From NCBI GenBank assembly GCA_037783415.1, contig JAZGTN010000306.1, forward strand, positions 1-64,000: 64,000 nucleotides of DNA, given 5' to 3'. Below the pieces are notes generated by a model that saw nothing but the letters and a program-made list of their open reading frames with translations, did not search any database and had not been told where the DNA came from. Shown piece after piece: positions 1 to 11,300 of the stretch. Numbering within the stretch: position 1 is the stretch's first letter; each line of letters starts with the position of its first letter. Made by a program: the position numbers and the translations under genes. The DNA comes from Leptasterias polaris. Lineage: Eukaryota > Echinodermata > Asteroidea > Forcipulatida > Asteriidae.

Positions 1-1512
1 GTCTCACTGCATGGTAATGACTGGGTAACAGTGTGGGGAGCCGGTCTCACTGCATGGTAATGACTGGGTAACAGTGTGGGGAGCCGGTCTTCACTGCATG
101 GTAATGACTGGGTAACAGTGTGGGGAGCCGGTCTTCACTGCATGGTAATGACTGGGTAACAATGTAGGGAGCCGGTCTCACTGCATGGTAATGACTGGGT
201 AACAGTGTGGGGAGCCGGTCTTCACTGCATGGTAATGACTGGGTAACAGTGTGGGGAGCCGGTCTTCACTGCATGGTAATGACTGGGTAACAGTGTGGGG
301 AGCCGGTCTTCACTGCATGGTAATGACTGGGTAACAGTGTGGGGAGCCGGTCTTCACTGCATGGTAATGACTGGGTAACAGTGTGGGGAGCCGGTCTTCA
401 CTGCATGGTAATGACTGGGTAACAGTGTGGGGAGCCGGTCTTCACTGCATGGTAATGACTGGGTAACAGTGTGGGGAGCCGGTCTTCACTGCATGGTAAT
501 GACTGGGTAACAGTGTGGGGAGCCGGTCTCACTGCATGGTAATGACTGGGTAACAGTGTGGGGAGCCGGTCTTCACTGCATGGTAATGAGTGGGTAACAG
601 TGTGGGGAGCCGGTCTTCACTGCATGGTAATGACTGGGTAACAGTGTGGGGAGCTGGTCTTCACTGCATGGTAATGAGTGGGTAACAGTGTGGGGAGCCG
701 GTCTTCACTGCATGGTAATGAGTGGGTAACAGTGTGGGGAGCCGGTCTCACTGCATGGTAATGACTGGGTAACAGTGTGTGGAGCCGGTCTTCACTGCAT
801 GGTAATGACTGGGTAACAGTGTGGGGAGCCGGTCTCACTGCATGGTAATGACTGGGTAACAGTGTGGGGAGCCGGTCTTCACTGCATGGTAATGACTGGG
901 TAACAGTGTGGGGAGCCGGTCTTCACTGCATGGTAATGACTGGGTAACAGTGTGGGGAGCCGGTCTCACTGCATGGTAATGAGTGGGTAACAGTGTGGGG
1001 AGCCGGTCTCACTGCATGGTAATGAGTGGGTAACAGTGTGGGGAGCCGGTCTTCACTGCATGGTAATGACTGGGTAACAGTGTGGGGAGCCGGTCTTCAC
1101 TGCATGGTAATGACTGGGTAACAGTGTGGGAGCTGGTCTTCACTGCATGGTAATGACTGGGTAACAGTGTGGGGAGCCGGTCTTCACTGCATGGTAATGA
1201 CTGGGTAACAGTGTGGGGAGCCGGTCTTCACTGCATGGTAATGACTGGGTAACAGTGTGGGGAGCCGGTCTTCACTGCATGGTAATGACTGGGTAACAGT
1301 GTGGGGAGCCGGTCTTCACTGCATGGTAATGACTGGGTAACAGTGTGGGGAGCCGGTCTCACTGCATGGTAATGACTGGGTAACAGTGTGGGGAGCCGGT
1401 CTTCACTGCATGGTAATGACTGGGTAACAGTGTGGGGAGCCGTTCTTCACTGCATGGTAATGACTGGGTAACAGTGTGGGGAGCCGGTCTTCACTGCATG
1501 GTAATGACTGGG
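1..1512. repeat. 44-bp tandem satellite, about 34 copies
   Basis: A unit beginning GGTCTTCACTGCATGG and ending GTGTGGGGAGCC repeats head to tail from base 1, so the array continues left of the window. Units are 44 bp, or 43 bp where GGTCTT is GGTCT. Copies differ by few substitutions (GACTGGG/GAGTGGG, AGCCGG/AGCTGG), which points to recent expansion or homogenisation. Stop-free stretches inside it are by-products of repetition. Confidence 0.97.
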
Positions 1513-1621
1513 TTTGTGGCTGGTCACTATTAATGGACCGAGCCAAACGTTACGCCCATTAACAGTAGCCAGCCACTAACCAAGGTCATTACCGCACAGT
1601 GAAGACCAGTCCCCATACTGT
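1513..1621. repeat. Hairpin and inverted partial satellite unit at array edge
   Basis: GTGGCTGGTCACTATTAATGG (about 1515) pairs with CCCATTAACAGTAGCCAGCC (about 1560), forming a stem with a loop near 20 nt. Immediately after comes GGTCATTACCGCACAGTGAA, a diverged reverse complement of the satellite unit. The satellite therefore looks like one arm of a foldback element whose subterminal unit was amplified about 34-fold, while the other arm keeps about one copy. Confidence 0.75.
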
Positions 1622-2150
1622 TATTCTCATTAATACATTGCCTTTAACGAAAAAATCATGGTAAACAAATTATCAGAATTTGTGATTGCTCTTTCTTCGT
1701 CATTTTTTGAAATGTTGTACTCATGCTCAAAGGCCATTTGTTTGCCTGTTCAACTTTTTCGTGGCACTAATTCTCTTGCATTCAATTAACTATTCATGCA
1801 TATTTTTCAAGAACCAGACTATGCGCTTTGAAAATTAACAGCACCATAAATAGAAATACTTTGGTTGGTGTTCAGCATAATGCTTCGCACTATTTTGGTT
1901 TTATGCACATACCAGCTACCTTAAACTGATACATTGTCTGTGCATATGCCTTCGGGTGGTATGTGCCTGCATGTGGCACCATCTGTCCTTGCAAAAAAAA
2001 AACGCAACAACAACAACACACAAAAAACAGTTACTTTGAAAGTTCCCCGCACAACGAGCAGAGTGTGCATGACAATATGCTTGTTTAGGGGCCATTTAAT
2101 TGCTAGTTCATTGAGCCAGTCTTTATATCACATGTTAATACACCCCCACA

Positions 2151-2210
2151 AGACCAATCCTCAACCAATCAGAATGCATAAGACCAATCCTCAACCAATC
2201 AGAATGCATA
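2151..2210. repeat. 30-bp direct duplication carrying four CCAAT boxes
   Basis: Two perfect 30-bp copies (2151-2180, 2181-2210), each with two CCAAT motifs (GACCAATCC, AACCAATCA). It lies about 100 bp before the first visible RELCH exon, in an intron. CCAAT is a known NF-Y site; any function here is unproven. The rest of 1622-2307 is AT-rich intron with nothing else recognised. Confidence 0.8.
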
Positions 2211-2307
2211 AGCTCTCCAAGGTATTTGTAATTGGATCTTGATTGCGTCGTGGTATGATCCCTGTCCCAATAATGCCATAGCTGCCTATCTATTGTACAT
2301 GTAACAG

Positions 2308-5300
2308 GATTTTGATGATTGGGACGACGTTGGTTTAAATCGATCTAGACCACCAGATCTCCTCCATTTATACCGTGACTATAATCGACATGTCATCCCA
2401 ACCAAGGAGACAACTGAGGTAGGATGTGGAGACGATAGCATCATTGCTGAGCAATCAGAAGAAGTAGAGGCAGACATTGGGATGGCTATGGATGAAGAAA
2501 GACAGAAACTTGTAAGTAGACATCTACATGGTGATAAGAAGGGGGTGGGGGAGGTCAGGTGATTTATGTAAAAGTTTGTTGTTCTTTGAGCTGTTGTGAC
2601 TCTTACGCTTTTTCCAAAATTTTATGGAATTGTTCCTCACTGTATACAATTTACAATTTGTATGTGTTAATATAAGACTGTGGAGTCTTTAGTCGAGAGA
2701 CTGTTTGCAGATTGTACCTCAACTGTGAAAGTTTTTACTTCAACACAAATTAGAGGTGAAATTTAATTGATACTTTTACTGCTCTTTTTCTATTTTGTTT
2801 CAGGAAGCCCAAGTTTTACAACTCCAACAAGATCTGACCATTCAGTCTGAAGAGAATGAATCACTGAGGGAACAATTACTGAAGATTCAACAGTGAGTAT
2901 CAAGCCATTTCAAGTACCACATTCAAGAAGTAATCCAAACCAATGATCAATACATCCAGACTGTGACTGCTAACACTGTTCACCTCCATTCTATAATTAC
3001 CATTGTTGTTAAACCTCATACAGGGAGGTAGTATCCTTACAGGTTCCAAAGACATCTACACCTAGTATCAGCCCTATCAACACACCAATTAAATCTCATC
3101 ACATCAATGGTAACATTGAAGTAGAATTCTCATCTAAGGATGGAGATAGTGACTCAACTCAAAGGTATGGACAAAACAATTTGATGAAAATAAGTCAAAT
3201 TTAAAAATTCTTGTTTATTTGTACACTTGTAATGTCTCCTTATATGGGTTGTCCTTTACTCATTTTCATCTAAAAAGTACAAAACAGCACCTTGGGATGA
3301 TTGGTGCCAACCTTGCCTTGCCATCTTAAACTAATAATGAATCTTCTTGTTATCAGAATGGCAGCTGAAGGGACTAAGGGTGATGAATGTACAGATTTAA
3401 CCAGTAATCTTCCTGAGGAAGATGCAGATTCTCAGGGACTTAAATCAAAACCTGGGGAGGAGGATGAAACAGATGGAGAAACGGATGAATCACCAAGGTA
3501 ACCAAGTAATCTGATGAGTCTGGAAACCTTTGTAAAGAGAATATATATCATGGGATGCAACTTGGTTTCATAATGACAAGAATCAATCCCAGAGATTGTT
3601 CCTTCAGTACATACAGTACATGAGACTGATATCTGACCAGATGATTCTTTCCTCTGTATTATCAGTGAGATGACGCTATTCCAGCGTGCCATCCTTGAAG
3701 CTGTCATGCCAGTAACTGATACATCACAGGCACGTCTAAGAGAAGAAGTGTCTCGTATTGCTGAGAATCAAGAAGGAGTGGTGGAGATGCTTGCAAGATG
3801 CTTGCCTTACATTGTACCCAATGTACTCATTGCTAAGAGAGAGGTACGCTTTTTTAACAAAACATTATACTACTTTTACAAAGGTTTGAGTACAAGACAT
3901 TTTCAAACACCAACAAAGTTGTGTTGAAACTCATAAGCTGGTTATGTTTTCATGTGGTTTGTTTGTTTGAATGTTTGATTGTTTGTCTAGTTCCGGTCTA
4001 CACATTATTGTTTGTTTGTTTGTTTGTTTACAGGAGTTAGTTCCTCTGATCGTCAGTACAGTCACCCTACACATTATTGTTTGTTTGTTTGTTTGTTTGT
4101 TTACAGGAGTTAGTTCCTCTGATTGTCAGTACAGTCACCCTACATATTATTGTTTGTTTGTTTGTTTGTTTACAGGAGTTAGTTCCTCTGATCGTCAGTA
4201 CAGTCACCCTACACATTATTGTTTGTTTGTTTGTTTGTTTGTTTACAGGAGTTAGTTCCTCTGATCGTCAGTACAGTCACCCTACACATTATTGTTTGTT
4301 TGTTTGTTTGTTTGTTTACAGGAGTTAGTTCCTCTGATTGTCAGTACAGTCACCCTACATATTATTGTTTGTTTGTTTGTTTGTTTGTTTACAGGAGTTA
4401 ATTCCTCTGATCGTCAGTACAGTCACCCTACACATTATTGTTTGTTTGTTTGTTTGTTTACAGGAGTTAGTTCCTCTGATCGTCAGTACAGTCACCCTAC
4501 ACATTATTGTTTGTTTGTTTGTTTGTTTGTTTGTTTACAGGAGTTAGTTCCTCTGATCGTCAGTACAGTCACCCTACACATTATTGTTTGTTTGTTTGTT
4601 TGTTTACAGGAGTTAGTTCCTCTGATCATCAGTACAGTCACCCTACACATTATTGTTTGTTTGTTTGTTTGTTTACAGGAGTTAGTTCCTCTGATCGTCA
4701 GTACAGTCACCCTACACTCTGATCCTAATGAGAGAGACAAACTCTTAAATCTACTCTTCAATCTCATCAAGAAACCTGACCAAGAGCAGAGGTAAAATAT
4801 TTATCTCTCACATGTATTTTAGTAATAACAGTTTTAGTTAAAGAATAGCCTGGGAGTGAAATTTCAAATTAAAAACTGCCATTGATGAATCTTAAAGTCT
4901 TGAAAAAACGCTAGCTGATAACTTCATGCATTACAAAAAGGAATGTGCCCATGGGTGCAAAAAAGCAACTAAGCATGATACAAACTTGTAATAGTTCTTA
5001 TTTTGTTGTTGTTAACCTTCTTGCATCTTCAGGAATGTAATTCTGAGTGGGTGTGTGGCTTTTGCTAAGTATGTTGGTCCAGAAAGAGCAGAAGCTGAAC
5101 TCTTACCTCAATGCTGGGAACAGATTACTCATAAGTTTCAAGAGAGACGTCAGCTGGTGGCTGAATCCTGTGGTGCTCTGGCTCCTTATCTACCGGTATT
5201 CACCATTAGTGATTTATGTGTTAAAACTGTTCATCAAATAAACATTCAAAGCTGGTTGACAGTTTTTTAAACTCTTGGTTATCCAAGGTGCAATTATTCT

Positions 5301-8300
5301 TAGTGCAAGGGATTTTATTCTATTAATTTCCCCTGTATCAACAAATTACAAAGTTGAGATATGTGATTTAGGCTTTTGGTTTTTTACATTTTTGAGTGAA
5401 TTATTGAAAGGTCGTTAAGCTGAGTTTCTGAGGCTTACACAGAAATTACAAGGTGGGAAATTTACCACAGTTTGAACAATACATCTTGAGTAGTCAATGA
5501 TGTTATATTTAAGATGTTATGATTATTTGTTGACAGAGGGAGATTCGAAGTTCCTTAGTGTTATCCATGCTTCAGCAGCTCTTGCAGGATAAGACGGACT
5601 GTGTCAGGGAAGTTGCAGTCCGTAGTGTTGGTTTAGTCTTCGCTCTCACTGAAGACACAGACAAATATAATCAAGTGAGTTTTAGGATTGTTGATTGTTG
5701 ACAATTAGAAACAATATCTGAAGTCCCAAGTTTATTGAAAGGATCAGTGCCTAGTTTCATGGTTGTGCTTACCGCCGAATTCTGCACTTGGAATCACCAT
5801 TTTTCTTACAGAGCAAGCACTGAATTTCTGCGCTAGCTGTGTAAGCAAAGAATGCCTAGTAATGTGGAGTACACACGCGCACTAGCAAAAATAAAACTTG
5901 CTTACCTGTAAAATATGCTTGACGTAAGCTTTGCTTATGCAGAGCCATGAAATTGGGCGCGGTGTGTTTTTGATTTGATTTTTGTGTAATGTTCATTAAG
6001 AATAGAGCAAAGCTTCTCCTTTATCTCAGAAATCGCTGATTGAGTTTGTAATTTATTGTGTCATGAAGCTTTTACAAATTATAACTTTAACATTTAATGG
6101 TTTGGTGACCTGAATATTTTGTTTCTGTTTTGAATTTCCTTCATGTAAGTGTTTTTTTGTGTAATCCATACAAAGGTGAAAGTTAAAAGGAATGCAAGTT
6201 TGGTTGATATCTGATAATATAGAATTTATGTGACCTTACTTTGCATCTCCACTTCTGTCAGGGTCTGGAGCTGGTTTTATCAATGCTTGAGGATTCCTCA
6301 GAAGGTGTGTTAGTAGCAACAAGACAAGTATTCCTACCAGCGTTTGCATCTTGGGCATACAAACTTGGACGTCTGGAATCTAACCTCATTACAGCTGTGT
6401 TGAAAAGACTGGAACTTGCAGCCATTGTAAGCAAAAAATATACCCATCTTGAAAATCAAGACAATGCCTTCATAAGTTAAACTTATTCTCATATTCTCCG
6501 CTTGCACTTGTGTGATATTTAATATTTGGTTTGAATATCCAAGAAGGAAATGACTAATAACCTTTTGTTTTTGCCTTCTCCTTTTCCCACACAGTTATCC
6601 ACTTTATTAGTCTGCCCTTATTGTATTAACTAATTATTTACCTCTCTTCTAACCTTCCATTTTGTCCTTTGTGTTTCCAACTTCTTGTGGTCAAGCTATC
6701 CCCTTCCCTTCATAACCCTCCCCCCTTTGTCTTCATAATCCCTGCTTACCCCCTGCCTTCTCTGAATGCTTTCTGCTTTTCTCCCTCCACTCTCTCTATT
6801 CATGTATTTCCACTTGACTACTCTTGCAACTCTTGTCTGCTTGTATGTGTGTTGTGTGTTGTCATTTAGCCTTCCGAGAAAGACTCTGCTAGGGTCGAAA
6901 CGTCAGGCCACTAACTGATTTTTTGCATTTAATATTATATTTCAATTATATTTTAATGGTAATGAAACAAATATCCAGAAGACTGGTTTTAAAAAGAAAT
7001 TGTTCTGTGTTTGTAGTTCACATACATAGTGAGCTAATCTATCATTTTATTGCCCTATCTAGTTGGTTGGATGTAAATAACCTGTGTATATTGACTTTTG
7101 ACTTGAAGGATCTTCAGCGAGCGAGTCGAGAGTTATCTGTTGATGAGAGGAAACTTCAACTCTTTAGCTGCACCTTGCAGTGTCTGATCCCAGTGCTCTA
7201 TGCTTCAGTTCTACTCACAGCTCCCTTCAATAATCAACAAGAACTGGATCAAGATCAAATCCCTACCTTAGAAGGTACTTAAAGTTTAGTATTATCGTAA
7301 TGCAGTCTGAAGCCGTGTCTGAATTAGCAGCTATGGCTACAGCTGTTGTTAAGGGTGTTGCTAAGGGCAGCCTATGTTTCATCACATGATGGCATGTTGA
7401 CCAAGCCACAGCCTTAGTGGCTAATTCGGGTATGACCTGATGTAACTCATATATTGCTCATTTCACTGTAATTTACCATAGCCCTCAGAAAGTAAGATTT
7501 TTATTAACAATAATAAGTACATGTAAAGACTGTGCCTCTGTGTATTTCATCTTTGTATTTATTTCTGTGTTATTCATGTTTTTAGTAACTCAGTTCCCCA
7601 AACCTCTGTGCCCACTTCATGACATCGCTGTCATTGTTGGAGATAAACAGAAACTAGCCGCTCTGGTGCATTGTTTTGAAGTCTACCTCAATCAAGGGAA
7701 GTCATCAGAGACTTGGAGTAGTTACAACTGGGTCCTGAATGATTTGTAAGTCTGAAATCAAAGGATGTATTTGGGTCAATACCAAAATGTTTGGGTTGTG
7801 TCACTTTGTTATTGCTTCCTAAATGATGTTAAATGTCACAATCCAATTTTAAGATTTGAACTAGTATTTTTATTACTAATCCTCAAGTGATCATTCCTTC
7901 TGTTTAAAGCCACTTCATGCTCTTCCATCTTGAAACCCCACCCCACCTCCCAATCAATCGTAAACCCCTACTCAATTCTTTAAAAAAAACCTCCTCCTAC
8001 CAAACGATTTGTGGAAATGTCAGTCGTAGCATCAAGTGAAGTTCTGGTGGCTGTGTCATTGGAATGGGGGTTTAAATTCTGGTCCTGACACCCAGGAGTA
8101 AATGGGTACCTGTGAAGGTAGAGATTGTTGAAATGAATGAGCAAACTATTTGCCTGTTTGGCTACCAGTGCTGCATACGCTAAGGTGTTGACATAATATC
8201 AGGAATGCTGAGGGTCAAAGGGTAATAATACTGTAAGGTGATTTGAGAGGCCCAGTATTCAGCCTTTACATAACTGTCATGTTTCATGTTTATATTTGTA

Positions 8301-11300
8301 TGTATTCATTTTGAATATTATTCTATTTTTTTTCTTGGATTTGCCATTTTTACCATTTTAAAATAATGTAATTTACTATGTACGATTCGAGGCAATTTTG
8401 TCTCTGGCAACAAGTTCCAATTTTAATAAACCACAAACAGTAATCATAGTTGGTTTGATATGATAAATTACAAGTTGATTCTTATGAAATGTTTGATAGT
8501 ATTGTTGTGTATCATTGTTTGACAGCATTCCACGGTTGTTAGAGGTACTTGGTCGTCTTGAAGCACTACACAGAGACAGTGTCAAATCCATGTCCAAACT
8601 CTTTCTTCATATCTGTAGGACTTTTGGAAAGACTTTCACAGACACAAAGGTAAGTACCGGGCAAGATTTCTTCTGAATCTCTAATCCATCGTTTTGTTAT
8701 CGTAAGTCAATGCTAAATAATCTGGTTTTTTTGTTTCAATGTCAGATTAAACCAAAGTTCCAAGCAGTATTAAACATTCCAGATGGCCAGTCAGGTAAGC
8801 TACTTCAATAAATGATCATTTCTAAATTGATACAAAAAGCACAGTCTCTCCAGAGTTTGCCCCTTATTTTATGTGATGCCAATTTTGAAAAAGGAGAACA
8901 ATGTTCTCAATCATTTCATTGTGAAACTTGAGTAAAAATGACAAATCCTGCTTATCATTATTCTGATGATCATTATTCATCCCTTTCTGTGGGCTTTCTG
9001 CCTCTCTCTCTCTTTTCATTTTGTTTCCACTTGATGGCTTCTGTTACACCAGTACACAGTGGTTTAAAACCAAAGATGACCCGGACATCGGCACACTTCA
9101 GTTCAAAAAATTGTCTGAATGTTTATAAAAATTATCAAACACGAAAACATACCTCTTCTAGACTAAAAGGAAACATTTTATCGTCAACATAAATGAATTT
9201 TCCGAGAATTTTGTTTAAAATAAGCTCCCTTTCTCTAAAGAGGGCGCAAGTCAAGTAAAAAGTAAAGTGCGCCCTCTTGTGGTTATGGATAAAAATCCGC
9301 ATTATTCTTTTTTCCGGCGACGACGCTTTTCATTCCGATCCGCTATTCATTCTGCTATTCATGGGTTGCCAACAGAGGGCGCTCCTTTTCTCTCTGGTTT
9401 TTGATGTTTTCCGATGGCTACGCCGCTAGAAGTGATCAATTTTTCAGAATTAAGGCGATCTTGCGGGATTTGTCCGCTATTTTTATTTTATTGCCAAGTA
9501 GTCACTCTATCAATTTATGAAGAAAAATACACAAAATATTTTGGCCGTTGGTGGCCGATTGACAAAATGTCCAACGTTTTGATTTTGTTTATTTTTCTTT
9601 AATTTGCGATGTACAAAATTTCTTTTTACGGTTCTTTAACTGACATTTCGCCAAAGGTTTCAAAATAAATTATACATCAAATGAAAGAGTATTGAAGTGG
9701 CTTCAAGGAAAACAGATTATTAAAAAAATTAAACAAGGCTTTAGACAAAGCGACTCATTTTATATCAAGTCGATCAAATTAAGATTTGCCACAATGATTA
9801 AAGAGGCTTGGTAATGAAATGTCTTTTTCGTTGGGAAAAAGGCCTCAAAATATATATTTTTTTATTTGAACTATATAATTAGATATGCCTGGTAAAAGCT
9901 ATAACAAAAACTGGAAACAATTTTTTGGAAGAAATATCTGGGTCCCAAACCACTGTGCAGTATACATTTAATGTGTGTTGTGTTGTCAGTTAGCCTTTGA
10001 GAAAGACTCTGCTAGGGTCGAAACGTCAGGCCACTAACTAATTTTTTGCATTTATACCACAGGTCCTTTTGGTTGGTAAGCAGTTTGCAACAGCTAATTC
10101 TATTTTCTCAAGTCTGATTATCAAAAAACATTATTATATTTTTAATATAAATAAAACCATTAACCGATCTCAAATTATTAGTTCTCCTTTACACCAATAA
10201 ATGGCTTAGCACATAAAATGTAGCTTAATGCCTTATTAGATTATTTTTGTACTGCTGATTTTTGTAGTGTTTTTATATTGTCTGAATTGTTATTTAGTCT
10301 TTTGGCTCTGAGATGCGAGATTATTAAAATTGAACTATTTGTTAATGTATTGACTGCATTTGTACCATCTGTCTATAGAGTCAATGCATATTATTACTGA
10401 TGTTGTTGATGTTTTCTTTCAGATGCTTTGGTGTTATCAGGTCAGATGCCAATCACCCGCTCTACTCTCCCTGTTTACTGCTCAGGAGTTCTTGTTAGTT
10501 ACAATCGTGAAGATGATCGTAAGCAACTGTCACAATACCTGCAAGACTCTCTGATTACTCTAGCATTGTGTGATGCCCCAATAGACAGCATCAGGATCTC
10601 ATTCCTGGAACTACAGTGAGTCTCATTCTGCATCTTCAATTTCCTCTTTCAGACCCCAGGCAATCTGCTCTCATAGAGGATTCATAATATGAATATGCAG
10701 ATTTTCTCTTATTCAAGGATACACAATATGAATATGCAGATTTTATCTAATTGAAGTATACATAATATGAATATGCAGATTTTCTCTTGTTCAAAGCAGG
10801 GGGGGGGTGGACACGGAAAAAGAAAAAGGCGCCATCAACGTTGATACTCGTCTCATTCATGAGCCTGCCTTACATGCATGCAGTCGAATCTCTGTTCATG
10901 CAGTCAGGTCCCAGCAATAAAGCGCTCTGATTGGTCCCAGGCTTCATACCAGGAAACGCAGCCTTTGTGTTCACCCTGACTGCTCGGTATACCATACCAA
11001 CACACAAACTCCGGACGCCGACTGGTCCACACATGAAACCGTTAACGGAAGTTACTATTTAATTCGAACGTTACATTTTGAAAATCATAAAAATCGATTG
11101 GGTAGAATGGGTGGATTTAAAAAAAATAAATCACAATGGTAGAAAACTATATATTTGTTGGAGGGACGAATGCATTTTAAAAATAGTCTTGTCTAGATAT
11201 TTGTCAAATATTTGCATTTTATTCCACTCCAAAAACCTGACAAATAAACTATACATATATAATTGGTAAAATACTGCCTTACTTTTATCTAATTTAATCC

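Noticed and set aside
1..1512. CRISPR array
   Set aside because: Units are contiguous with no variable spacers, and the surrounding DNA is animal with introns.
3971..4770. Proteins repeating FVCLFVCLQELVPLIV and its reverse strand KQTNKQT
   Set aside because: They arise from the TTTG-containing acceptor array; only the last unit belongs to a conserved exon.
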